From NCBI GenBank assembly GCA_902462495.1, contig CABQCC010000020.1, forward strand, positions 1 through 19,469: a DNA stretch of 19,469 bases, read 5' to 3'. The position numbers were made by a program, and so were the translations under genes. Shown here in pieces: positions 8,976-16,000 of the stretch. The notes under the pieces are model-generated. The model did not search any database. It saw nothing but the letters and a program-made list of their open reading frames with translations, and was not told where the DNA came from. The stretch comes from an uncultured Eubacterium sp. (GTDB lineage Bacteria > Bacillota > Clostridia > Oscillospirales > Acutalibacteraceae). Numbering within the stretch: position 1 is the stretch's first letter; each line of letters opens with the position of its first letter.

Positions 8976-9014
8976 AAAAAAGCATTTTAGAGAGTAGGAA
9001 AATTCCGACTCTCT
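8976..9014 (-). terminator. Terminator- or attenuator-like hairpin between ftsL and the PBP gene
   Basis: On the minus strand a stem of AGAGAGT with ACTCTCT (arms 9008-9014 and 8989-8995) continues, after one mismatch, into a GGAA/TTCC stem (9003-9006 and 8997-9000) with a two-base centre. A run of six T follows at 8981-8976, but seven bases separate it from the stem, so it is a weak or conditional terminator at best. It lies inside the dcw operon in the 108-base ftsL-PBP gap, which makes partial attenuation or an RNA-processing site possible. No second competing hairpin was found. Confidence 0.4.
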
Positions 9015-9035
9015 TATATAGTACGCTTTAAAATT

Positions 9036-9578
9036 TTATTTATTACTCAACTGCTTTTCGGCAAGAGTTTTGTTTTGATTTATTTCTTTCATATAATTAT
9101 TTTTAAACTGATTTACATCCATATACTGAATTTGGTTGGATTTCATCTTTGTCATATGTAACTTGTTGACGGCATAATCATCAATCATACTGATTGAAAT
9201 CATTGTGTCAAGTTCACTTTGCAAGCTGATATTTTCGCTTTGAGCATTCGAAATTTCAACCTTAACCTTTGAAATTTCTCTTGTAAGTTCATTTTTAACA
9301 GCAAAGGAGTAGAGGGTTAATCCCACGAATCCAATAATAAAGATAGCTGTCAAAACAAAAATGAATGCTCTTTTTGCACACATAACCTGTTCTGACTTGA
9401 TTTGCTTTGAAGTCTTTACGCTGTCATTTTCGTGAACCTTAAGAGTTCTTTGCTCCTCAGGGAAATCCTCCTCCCTGTGTTTAGGAGCAGCAGATGTGCG
9501 TGAAAGATTAAAGCCGCTAATCATATACGATGTATCGTTTTGATATGAGTATCTGCGAAAATCATTTGCATTTGTCAC
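9036..9578 (-). CDS. ftsL: FtsL-like septum assembly protein (single-pass, coiled coil)
   Basis: FtsL is a small bitopic division protein that bridges DivIC/FtsB and DivIB/FtsQ to the FtsW-PBP synthase. The GTG at 9578 (180 residues) is preferred because AGGGGTGG lies five bases upstream; an in-frame GTG at 9587 falls inside that site. The protein has a charged cytoplasmic tail of about 68 residues, one membrane span (about 71-93), then a heptad-like helix (about 95-128). Near the C-terminus is the family-type segment AVNKLHMTKMKSNQIQYMDV (136-155). Primary sequence conservation in FtsL is low, so identity rests on size, topology and position between rsmH and the PBP gene. The cytoplasmic tail seems long for the family, and the tail after the conserved segment is Asn/Lys rich. 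Confidence 0.82.
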   Translation of the reverse strand: MTNANDFRRYSYQNDTSYMISGFNLSRTSAAPKHREEDFPEEQRTLKVHENDSVKTSKQIKSEQVMCAKRAFIFVLTAIFIIGFVGLTLYSFAVKNELTREISKVKVEISNAQSENISLQSELDTMISISMIDDYAVNKLHMTKMKSNQIQYMDVNQFKNNYMKEINQNKTLAEKQLSNK

Positions 9579-9620
9579 TATATCCACCCCTGCAATATAT
9601 AATGTAATTAATAATTATAA

Positions 9621-10535
9621 TTAAAACTTTTCAAAGCATCTTAATCTTGACGACCTTGCTCTCGGATTTTCCTCAAGTTCAGCCTCTGTCGGTGCTTTCG
9701 ACTTGAACACAAGTTTGCCGAGCGGCTTTTTGCCACAAACACAAACAGGAAATTCTTTTGGGCAAGTACAAGGATTGGCCCATTTGTTGAACTTCTCCTT
9801 AACGATTCTGTCCTCAAGCGAATGGAAAGTTATAACCGAAAGTCTGCCTCCCGAAGCCAAGCATTCAATCGCCTTGTCGAGCGTTTTGTCAAGCACATCC
9901 AACTCGGCATTAACCTCAATTCTCAATGCCTGAAATGTTTTTCGTGCTGGATGCGAATCACGCATTTTTGCCTTTGGATACGATGCTTTGATAATATCCA
10001 CAAGCTCGCCCGTTGTTTCTATCGGCTTGTCCTGTCTGAAAAGGACAATACTTTTTGCAATTCTGCGAGAGAACTTTTCTTCTCCGTACCTAAAGAGAAT
10101 GTCGGCAAGTTCCGCCTCGCCGTAGGTATTTACCACATCTTTTGCACTGAGTCCCGATTTGCTCATACGCATATCAAGAGGTGCGTTTTTGTGATACGAA
10201 AAGCCTCTGTCTGCGGTGTCAAGCTGGAAGGAGCTTACTCCCAAATCAAGCAACATCCCGTCAATAGATGCTACATTTAGCTCCTTCAAAACTTGATCCA
10301 CATTTGAAAAATTATTTTGAACAATAGTGACATTCCCCAAATCGTCCAGACGCTCGTGAAGAACCTTAATCGCATCGGGATCTTGGTCAATCGCAATGAG
10401 TCTGCCGGCTTTTTGTGCAATGGCTTTTGAATGTCCGCCACCGCCTGCCGTACCGTCAACTATTGTTTTTGTGCTGTCAATGTTGAGCGAATCAATAGAT
10501 TCGTCAAATAATACGCTCTTGTGTACAAATTCCAT
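9621..10535 (-). CDS. rsmH: 16S rRNA (cytosine1402-N4)-methyltransferase RsmH (MraW)
   Basis: RsmH methylates N4 of C1402 in the ribosomal P site using S-adenosylmethionine. The 304-residue product shows the complete family pattern: DGTAGGGGHS (27-36) and DQDPDA (50-55) for SAM binding, DLGVSSFQLD (97-106), GFSYH and PLDMRM (111-124), NTYGEAELADILFRYGEEKF (136-155), HPARKTFQALRIEVN (195-209), ITFHSLEDR (235-243) and the C-terminal NPRARSSRLR (290-299). A Cys-rich loop, CTCPKEFPVCVCGKK (256-270), is common in the family. It starts one base after the mraZ stop with AGGT upstream, so it is translated from the mraZ message. MraZ-RsmH pairing is near universal and marks the head of dcw clusters. 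Confidence 0.98.
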   Translation of the reverse strand: MEFVHKSVLFDESIDSLNIDSTKTIVDGTAGGGGHSKAIAQKAGRLIAIDQDPDAIKVLHERLDDLGNVTIVQNNFSNVDQVLKELNVASIDGMLLDLGVSSFQLDTADRGFSYHKNAPLDMRMSKSGLSAKDVVNTYGEAELADILFRYGEEKFSRRIAKSIVLFRQDKPIETTGELVDIIKASYPKAKMRDSHPARKTFQALRIEVNAELDVLDKTLDKAIECLASGGRLSVITFHSLEDRIVKEKFNKWANPCTCPKEFPVCVCGKKPLGKLVFKSKAPTEAELEENPRARSSRLRCFEKF

Positions 10536-10536
10536 A

Positions 10537-10986
10537 TCAGATACCTATACCGTTGAGCTCGTCCATAATGTCGATAACTTCTTCCCTGTCAACAGAATCA
10601 ACCTGATCTTCAAATTTGGCTTTGTTCCAAATTTCGATATGGTTGATGTTACCGAAAACAACCGCTTCCTTTTCACCTGCAAGAGCAACCTTGTCCTTAA
10701 GGCGTTCGCTAATGAGAAGTCTGCCCTGCGAATCAAGATTCACCTTATCTGCCGATGATACAAGATACATAGAAATCTTTTTCTTCTTTTCAGTCGGAAG
10801 CTTGCTGTTTTGAACATTATTCAAAAGTTCTTCCCATTGGTCTTGCGGATAAAGCGAAATGAAATCACCGAGTCCGAGAGATGCAACAAATTCCTCGCCG
10901 AGGCGGGAACGCATATGAGAAGGAATGGCAACACGGCTTTTCGCATCAAGTTTATGCACACGATAGCCATACAAATAGTTGTCCAT
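10537..10986 (-). CDS. mraZ: Transcriptional regulator MraZ
   Basis: MraZ is an AbrB-like (SpoVT-AbrB fold) DNA-binding protein that forms a ring and controls its own dcw operon. The 149-residue protein has two tandem copies of the DXXXR signature: DAKSR (14-18) within LDAKSRVAIP, and DSQGR (85-89) within NLDSQGRLLIS. Length and placement match the family. The ATG has a strong AGGAGG seven bases upstream. It is the first gene of a ten-gene minus-strand cluster and is preceded by a sigma-A promoter and GTGGGG boxes that it probably binds. The direction of regulation (repression in E. coli, less clear elsewhere) cannot be read from the sequence. Confidence 0.97.
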   Translation of the reverse strand: MDNYLYGYRVHKLDAKSRVAIPSHMRSRLGEEFVASLGLGDFISLYPQDQWEELLNNVQNSKLPTEKKKKISMYLVSSADKVNLDSQGRLLISERLKDKVALAGEKEAVVFGNINHIEIWNKAKFEDQVDSVDREEVIDIMDELNGIGI

Positions 10987-11018
10987 TTTGCTTCCTCCTC
11001 TCGAAAATCGATTGTGTT

Positions 11019-11027
11019 CCCCACAAA
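11019..11027 (-). promoter_or_regulatory. Proximal MraZ-box-like element in the mraZ leader
   Basis: The minus strand reads TTTGTGGGG here, 33 bases before the mraZ start and about 60 bases downstream of the predicted transcription start. MraZ is known to bind TGGGN or AAAGTGGG-type repeats upstream of its own gene. A second copy in the same orientation lies at 11081-11089. The 62-base start-to-start spacing is much wider than the tight direct repeats described in E. coli, so binding here is an inference. Confidence 0.5.
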
Positions 11028-11046
11028 TTCTTTAAAATTAGGGATA

Positions 11047-11069
11047 AAAGTGTTTTGAAAATACACTTT
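11047..11069 (-). repeat. Perfect inverted repeat AAAGTGT/ACACTTT in the mraZ leader
   Basis: Arms at 11047-11053 and 11063-11069 pair over 7 bases with a nine-base centre, part of which (TTT/AAA) can extend the stem. It falls within the predicted 5' leader and directly abuts the GTGGGG dyad. AAAGTG is also the left half of the neighbouring AAAGTGGGG box, so this may be a degenerate pair of MraZ half-sites or an RNA hairpin. It has no T run, so it is not a terminator. Confidence 0.5.
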
Positions 11070-11070
11070 A

Positions 11071-11089
11071 TGGGGTTACACCCCACTTT
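11071..11089 (-). promoter_or_regulatory. Candidate MraZ operator: AAAGTGGGG box forming a TGGGGT dyad
   Basis: The minus strand carries AAAGTGGGG (11089-11081), a good match to the MraZ box of low-GC Gram-positives. It overlaps the predicted transcription start, about 7 bases after the -10. The same bases form a perfect 6-base inverted repeat, TGGGGT-TAC-ACCCCA (11071-11085), so TGGGG half-sites face each other on opposite strands rather than repeating head to tail. The location suits autoregulation of the dcw promoter. Confidence 0.6.
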
Positions 11090-11095
11090 ATTTAC

Positions 11096-11124
11096 ATTAT
11101 AATAGTATCTCACGACTAAGTCAA
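11096..11124 (-). promoter_or_regulatory. Sigma-A promoter of the mraZ/dcw operon
   Basis: The minus strand has TTGACT (11124-11119), a 17-base spacer, and a perfect TATAAT (11101-11096). Transcription is expected to begin near 11088-11090, giving a leader of about 100 bases before mraZ. This is the only strong promoter I found for the ten-gene cluster. Confidence 0.85.
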
Positions 11125-11160
11125 GAGTATTTTTCTATAAATGTAAATTAATTTGCTTTT

Positions 11161-11182
11161 GATAAAACGGCCATATTTTATC
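11161..11182. promoter_or_regulatory. Inverted repeat GATAAAA/TTTTATC midway between two divergent promoters
   Basis: Perfect 7-base arms (11161-11167 and 11176-11182) flank an eight-base centre containing GGCC. It lies 36 bases upstream of the mraZ -35 and 43 bases upstream of the transporter -35. The shape suits a dimeric regulator, possibly of the sugar transporter, but no regulator gene is adjacent and the AT-rich setting allows chance. The rest of the 11125-11225 stretch is AT-rich, with two TTTTTTACA repeats starting at 11189 and 11207. Confidence 0.35.
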
Positions 11183-11225
11183 GGATATTTTTTTACATTT
11201 TGATACTTTTTTACAATATTTCAAA

Positions 11226-11254
11226 TTGCCAAACATTCTTTTATATGATATAAT
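11226..11254 (+). promoter_or_regulatory. Sigma-A promoter of the MelB-type transporter
   Basis: TTGCCA (11226-11231), a 17-base spacer and a perfect TATAAT (11249-11254) precede the plus-strand transporter. Transcription is expected near 11261, giving a leader of about 33 bases. The promoter diverges from that of mraZ, with about 100 bases between the two -35 elements. Confidence 0.8.
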
Positions 11255-11293
11255 GTTTTTATTCTACTATTAAAGAAAGCTATGGTGATTTGT

Positions 11294-12700
11294 ATGGAAG
11301 AAAGAAAAACCACCTGGGGTGAAAAAATCGGCTTTGGCGTAGGTGCAATAGGTCTTGACCTGAGCTACGGTATGTTTTATTCATTCCTTAGTTACTATTT
11401 GTCAAGCGTTTTGGGACTTAAAGAGGGCTTCTTGTTGCTCCTGACTCCACTTGCAAGAATTTGGGACGGTATTAACGACCCGATGATGGGAACAATCGTT
11501 GACAACACCCGCACCAAGCACGGAAAATACAGACCGTGGATTTTGATAGGCGCTATGTCTAACGCAGTTGTATTGTTCTTATTATTCACAAAATTCGGAT
11601 TGAGCGGAACAGCACTTTATGTTTACATCGGCATTATGTATGTGCTTTGGGGTATGACAAACACAATGGCTGATATTCCATACTGGAGTATGATTCCAAG
11701 TTTCACCTCCGACCCTAAAGACAGAAACCTTGTTTCAACAGTTGCAAGAACATTCTCAGGTTTGGGTCAAGGTATTGTAACAGTTGCTTCTCCTATCATT
11801 TTGCCTTTGCTCTCAACAGGTATAAAGACCGACAAAGGCTACAGCGCAACAGGATTTTCAAGATGGGCAGGAATTCTTGCGATTATGCTTGTACTGTTCT
11901 CTGCAATCTGCGTATTCACCACAAAAGAAAAGAATGTTGTTTACGGCGAAAAGACAAAATTCTCGTTCAAAAAAATCTTTTCTGTTATTAAAAACAATGA
12001 CCAACTTGTAGTATTTATGATATTCGCTATGCTTTCAAATGCCGGCTGGTATTTGACATCGGGAACTGCTGTTTACTACTTTACAGATGTACTCGGCAAT
12101 CCAAAGGCACAATCATTGTTCCAGACAATCGGTGCAGTCGGTTCTGTTCTTGGTCTTTTGGTTATTCCGATTCTCTCAAAATGGTTCAACAAAAAGGTTA
12201 TCTATCAGATTTCACTCATTGCCACCATCATCGGTTATGTTTTGATGTACATCTTTGGTCCTATCCTCAAGAACACAATTGCACTTGATGTTGCATACAT
12301 CATTTCATCAACAGGTATTGCCGCAATGTTTGTTGGACAGACTGTATTCCTTGCAGACATTGTTGACTACGGTGAATTCAAAAACGCCGAAAGAAACGAA
12401 TCAATCACATTCTCTATGAAAGGCTTTTTGCAGAAGATGGCATACACCATTCAAACTCTCGTTTTGTTTGGCGGTTTGGCAGCGATGAACTACAATCAAC
12501 AAATCACATCTGCAACAAAGCAAATCAACGATTCAACAAAAGCAGGAATCGGCATCATTTGTTTCGCCGTTCCTCCTGTACTTATCTTGCTCTCACTCAT
12601 CGTGTTCACTGCAAAATTCAAGCTCCACGGTGACCTTGCAGACCAAGTACACGACCACATTGTTACAAAGCGTGCAAGCGAAGCAGAAACTAACGAATAA
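11294..12700 (+). CDS. MelB-type sugar:cation symporter (glycoside-pentoside-hexuronide family, MFS fold)
   Basis: This is a 12-span secondary transporter of the GPH family, predicted to take up a glycoside with Na+ or H+. I choose the ATG at 11294 (468 residues) because GGTGA lies five bases upstream; an in-frame ATG at 11282 has a poor site. Aligned by eye to the residues known in enterobacterial MelB, the cation site is complete: Asp58, Asn61 and Asp62 in RIWDGINDP, plus Thr124. The sugar-site positions Asp22, Asp127, Trp131 and Arg152 are kept, as is the helix XI Lys (Lys381). MelB Lys18 is Leu here, so substrate range may differ. DIVDYGEFK is the late GPH motif. It is monocistronic, with no glycosidase or regulator beside it, and is the only plus-strand gene. 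The exact sugar cannot be inferred. Confidence 0.9.
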   Translation: MEERKTTWGEKIGFGVGAIGLDLSYGMFYSFLSYYLSSVLGLKEGFLLLLTPLARIWDGINDPMMGTIVDNTRTKHGKYRPWILIGAMSNAVVLFLLFTKFGLSGTALYVYIGIMYVLWGMTNTMADIPYWSMIPSFTSDPKDRNLVSTVARTFSGLGQGIVTVASPIILPLLSTGIKTDKGYSATGFSRWAGILAIMLVLFSAICVFTTKEKNVVYGEKTKFSFKKIFSVIKNNDQLVVFMIFAMLSNAGWYLTSGTAVYYFTDVLGNPKAQSLFQTIGAVGSVLGLLVIPILSKWFNKKVIYQISLIATIIGYVLMYIFGPILKNTIALDVAYIISSTGIAAMFVGQTVFLADIVDYGEFKNAERNESITFSMKGFLQKMAYTIQTLVLFGGLAAMNYNQQITSATKQINDSTKAGIGIICFAVPPVLILLSLIVFTAKFKLHGDLADQVHDHIVTKRASEAETNE

Positions 12701-12723
12701 TAAAAACACTTAACAGCATAACA

Positions 12724-12753
12724 AAAAGCGTATCGAAAATTCGATACGCTTTT
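12724..12753. terminator. Bidirectional intrinsic terminator between the transporter and gatB
   Basis: Perfect arms AAAAGCGTATCGAA and TTCGATACGCTTTT surround a two-base centre (realistically a 4-6 base loop). The flanking A run and T run give a U tract on either strand. It sits 24 bases after the tandem TAATAA stop of the transporter and 20 bases after the gatB stop on the other strand, so it should serve both converging transcripts. Confidence 0.92.
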
Positions 12754-12772
12754 ATCATTTTCATTTATTGAA

Positions 12773-14206
12773 TTAGCCAAGCAATTCTTTGAGAATTCTT
12801 GTTACTTCGCTTGACGGAGCTTTGCCCTTGAGTGCTCTCATTGACTGACCGACAAGGAAGTTAAAGGACTTGTCCTTGCCCTCTTTATATTCTGCAACAG
12901 CCTTTTCGTTATTTGCGATAATTTCCTCAATAACAGACTGAATTGCACCTGTGTCGGACACCATTTCCATATTGTTTGCCTTGACATATTCCTCAGGAAT
13001 TACATCATCTTCAAACACAGCCTTGAGCACCTTTCTTGCAGATTCACGAGAAACCTTGTTTGAATTTACAAGATTGATGATTTCGCCAAGACTCTCTGTT
13101 CTGAATGAAATGTTTTCAGGCAAGGTCTGGGTATCATTCATAAGTTTCATAAGGTCGCCCATAATCCAGTGAGCCGAATCCTTTGGATTCTTTGTAATCT
13201 CAACCGTCTTATCAAACAATTTTGCATATGCCTTGTCCGAGCAAAGAATGTTTGCATCGTATTCCGTGAGAGAATAGTCGCTGACATATCTTGCCTTTTT
13301 AGCTTCAGGGAGTTCAGGAAGCGATGCTCTGATGCCCTCGATGTACTCATCCGAAAGTTCAATCGGAGGGAGGTCAGGCTCAGGGAAATACTTATAGTCC
13401 TGTGCGTCCTCCTTGCTTCTCATTGAAGTGGAAACGCCCTTGCTGTCGTCCCATCTGCGAGTTTCCTGGACAACCTTGCCACCGTCCTCGATAAGTTCGA
13501 TTTGGCGCTCGGTTTCCGCCTCGATAGCGTTGTGAATACCTCTGAACGAGTTAATATTCTTCATCTCTGTTCTTGTGCCGAATTCGGTTGCGCCCTTTTC
13601 CATAACAGACACATTTACATCGGCACGGAGTGAACCCTCCTGCATCTTACAGTCCGAAACACCGCAGAACTGAAGAATAGCACGGAGCTTTTCAACATAT
13701 TCAACCGCTTCATCGGCGCTTGCAATATCAGGTTCAGACACAATTTCCAAAAGAGGCACACCGCAACGGTTATAGTTTACAAGAGTGCTGTCTGTCCACT
13801 CATCGTGAACAAGCTTTCCTGCGTCCTCTTCCATATGAATTTCGTGAATTCTGACTTTCTTTTTGCCACCGTTTACGCTGTCGTTAATCTCAACCCAGCC
13901 GTTTCTGCAAATCGGAAGATAAAGTTGTGAAATCTGATAAGCCTTTGGCAAATCGGGATAAAAATAATTTTTTCTGTCAAACTTATTATACTGTGTAATC
14001 TCGCAGTTGAGTGCAAGACCTGTGCGAACCGCAAATTCAACAACCCTCTTGTTTACAACAGGGAGAGTGCCCGGCATACCTGAGCAAATTTCACAAACAT
14101 GAGTGTTTGGCTCGCCGCCGAATTCTGTTGTGCAGTTGCAAAAAATCTTTGTTTTAGTGGCAAGCTCTGTATGAACTTCAAGACCACAAACGGTAATATA
14201 ATCCAT
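12773..14206 (-). CDS. gatB: Asp-tRNA(Asn)/Glu-tRNA(Gln) amidotransferase subunit B
   Basis: GatB is the tRNA-binding kinase subunit of GatCAB, which phosphorylates the mischarged Asp or Glu and accepts ammonia from GatA. The 477-residue product shows GLEVHTEL (8-15), a CxC and CxxC set at Cys23, Cys25, Cys38 and Cys41 that can hold zinc, FDRKNYFYPDLPKAYQIS (75-92), HMEEDAGK (123-130), CGVPLLEIVSEPD (147-159), EGSLRADVNVSV (189-200) and GTRTEMKN (209-216). The last part is the helical and YqeY-like tRNA-binding tail, ending in the typical GQSMRALKGKA region. AGGAGG lies eight bases before the ATG, 16 bases after gatA. It is last in the aspS-gatC-gatA-gatB unit and stops just before the bidirectional hairpin. 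Confidence 0.98.
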   Translation of the reverse strand: MDYITVCGLEVHTELATKTKIFCNCTTEFGGEPNTHVCEICSGMPGTLPVVNKRVVEFAVRTGLALNCEITQYNKFDRKNYFYPDLPKAYQISQLYLPICRNGWVEINDSVNGGKKKVRIHEIHMEEDAGKLVHDEWTDSTLVNYNRCGVPLLEIVSEPDIASADEAVEYVEKLRAILQFCGVSDCKMQEGSLRADVNVSVMEKGATEFGTRTEMKNINSFRGIHNAIEAETERQIELIEDGGKVVQETRRWDDSKGVSTSMRSKEDAQDYKYFPEPDLPPIELSDEYIEGIRASLPELPEAKKARYVSDYSLTEYDANILCSDKAYAKLFDKTVEITKNPKDSAHWIMGDLMKLMNDTQTLPENISFRTESLGEIINLVNSNKVSRESARKVLKAVFEDDVIPEEYVKANNMEMVSDTGAIQSVIEEIIANNEKAVAEYKEGKDKSFNFLVGQSMRALKGKAPSSEVTRILKELLG

Positions 14207-14221
14207 ATTTACTGCCTCCTA

Positions 14222-15682
14222 TTAAAGATTTGGTTTTCTTTTATGCCAGTCGGTTGCATTTTGATAAGCATAGCCGGCTGAAAGAATTGTTTTTTCGTCA
14301 AACGGTTTGCCAATAAGTTGAATACCGATTGGCATTGAATTTGTATCAAAACCGCAAGGAAGTGCAAGTGACGGCAAGCCTGCGATATTAATCATTACTG
14401 TGTAAATATCGCCGAGATACATTGCAAGTGGGTCTGAAAGGCCCTCGCCCATTTTAAGTGCTGTTGTCGGAGCAACAGGACCGAGGAGAAAATCATACTT
14501 TTGGAATGCTTCATTAAATGCCTTGCAAATAAGACCCTTTGCCTGAAGTGCTTTCTTATAATAAGCATCAAAATAACCTGAAGAAAGCACAAAGTTGCCA
14601 AGCATAATACGCTTTTTAACTTCCATACCGAAGCCCTCAGAACGGGACTTGAAATATACATCAGTCAGATTAAACGCATCCTTTGATTTATAGCCATACT
14701 TGATGCCGTCAAAACGGGAAAGGTTTGAGCAAGCCTCTGCACAAGCAATAATATAATAGGTAGGAATTGCGTATTTTACGATAGGCATATCAAACACTTC
14801 AACCTCTGCACCGAGGTCTTTGAGAGTTTCAGCGGCAGCTTTTACGCTTGCTGCAACCTCTGCGTTGATGCCCTCGCCGAAGTAATCGTTTGGAATACCG
14901 ATTTTCTTGCCCTTGAGGTTATCAAGTTTAATATCCGCAAGGTCAAAGGCTTCACTTTCCATTGAAGTGCCGTCCTTGACATCCTTGCCCTTAATTACAT
15001 TGAACACACCTGCGACATCGAGAACATCTTTGCCGAGAGGTCCGATTTGGTCAAGTGATGATGCGTATGCAATAAGGCCATAACGAGATACGGCACCGTA
15101 AGTTGGTTTAAGACCTGTTACACCGCAGAATGATGCAGGCTGACGGATTGAACCGCCTGTATCCGAACCGAGAGCAACAAGGCTTTCGTCAGCGGCAACA
15201 GAAGCTGCCGCACCGCCCGATGAACCGCCCGGAACTCTTGTTACATCCCACGGATTTTTTGTTGAACCGTAGAATGATGTTTCGGTTGTTGAGCCCATTG
15301 CAAACTCGTCCATATTAACCTTGCCGAAAGGAATCATATCGGCATTATTAAGCTTATTGATAACGGTTGCGTTATACGGAGGCTTGAAGTTTGAAAGAAT
15401 CTTTGATGCACAAGAGGTCAACTTGCCTTTTTCGCAGATATTGTCCTTAATAGCAATCGGAACACCTGCAAACAATGAAGCAGCCTCGCCCGAATCAATT
15501 TTCTTTTGAACAAGCTCCGCCTGCTGTAAAGCAGAATCTTTGTCGAGTGAAACATAGCAGTTATAAGTGCCGTCCTTTTGCTCAATAGCCTTTGCAACAC
15601 TTTCCACCGCATCCATAGATGTTATTTCTTTATTCTTAATTTTTTCTGCAACCTGAAGGGCAGTCATTTCATAAATTTCCAT
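14222..15682 (-). CDS. gatA: Asp-tRNA(Asn)/Glu-tRNA(Gln) amidotransferase subunit A
   Basis: GatA is the glutaminase subunit, releasing ammonia from glutamine and channelling it to GatB. The 486-residue protein belongs to the amidase signature family. The Ser-cisSer-Lys triad falls at the positions described for characterised GatA: Lys79 in AIKDN, Ser154 in GGSSGGAAA (152-160) and Ser178 in DTGGSIRQPASFCG (174-187). The ISP-rich middle and C-terminal LALPCGF and PIGIQLIGKPFDE segments are also typical. AAGGAGGG lies six bases before the ATG, and the gene follows the gatC stop by 12 bases, so the subunits are probably made in step. Confidence 0.98.
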   Translation of the reverse strand: MEIYEMTALQVAEKIKNKEITSMDAVESVAKAIEQKDGTYNCYVSLDKDSALQQAELVQKKIDSGEAASLFAGVPIAIKDNICEKGKLTSCASKILSNFKPPYNATVINKLNNADMIPFGKVNMDEFAMGSTTETSFYGSTKNPWDVTRVPGGSSGGAAASVAADESLVALGSDTGGSIRQPASFCGVTGLKPTYGAVSRYGLIAYASSLDQIGPLGKDVLDVAGVFNVIKGKDVKDGTSMESEAFDLADIKLDNLKGKKIGIPNDYFGEGINAEVAASVKAAAETLKDLGAEVEVFDMPIVKYAIPTYYIIACAEACSNLSRFDGIKYGYKSKDAFNLTDVYFKSRSEGFGMEVKKRIMLGNFVLSSGYFDAYYKKALQAKGLICKAFNEAFQKYDFLLGPVAPTTALKMGEGLSDPLAMYLGDIYTVMINIAGLPSLALPCGFDTNSMPIGIQLIGKPFDEKTILSAGYAYQNATDWHKRKPNL

Positions 15683-15694
15683 TCTATTCCCTCC

Positions 15695-15982
15695 TTAGTC
15701 CACAGTCTTTGGCACAACGAAACAGCCGTCCTGACTTTCAGGAGCATTGGCAACAATTTCGTCTGCCGACATTGACGGCTGAACTTCGTCTTCTCTCATA
15801 ACATTTGTTACAGGGAAGCAATGGCTCATAGCCTCAACACCGTCTGTATCAAGCTCGTTAAGCATATCGATATAGGTGAGGATGTCTTGAAGTTCGTTGC
15901 CGACTTTCTTTTCCTCATCTTCTGTCAATGTAATACGAGCCAATTTTTCAAGATATTTAATTAAATCAGGAGTAATTTGCAT
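15695..15982 (-). CDS. gatC: Asp-tRNA(Asn)/Glu-tRNA(Gln) amidotransferase subunit C
   Basis: GatC is the small subunit that wraps around the GatA-GatB interface and stabilises the complex. I choose the ATG at 15982 (95 residues), which has GGAGG eight bases upstream. A TTG reading at 15997 would place the start inside that ribosome site. The family pattern is clear: an N-terminal helical part with LEKLARITLTEDEEKKV, then DILTYIDMLNELDTDGVEAM, then the extended MREDEVQPS arm and a C-terminal SQDGCFVVPK that reaches into GatA. It is the first gat gene after aspS, with an 18-base gap. Confidence 0.97.
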   Translation of the reverse strand: MQITPDLIKYLEKLARITLTEDEEKKVGNELQDILTYIDMLNELDTDGVEAMSHCFPVTNVMREDEVQPSMSADEIVANAPESQDGCFVVPKTVD

Positions 15983-16000
15983 TATATTTGCCTCCAAAAA

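Noticed and set aside
9588..9620. AT-only palindrome in the rsmH-ftsL gap.
   Set aside because: The sequence is nearly pure A/T and short, so self-complementarity is expected by chance; no T run or promoter hexamer pair is present.
9822..10280. A 152-codon plus-strand frame opposite rsmH.
   Set aside because: It overlaps a fully conserved RsmH and shows no recognisable domain.
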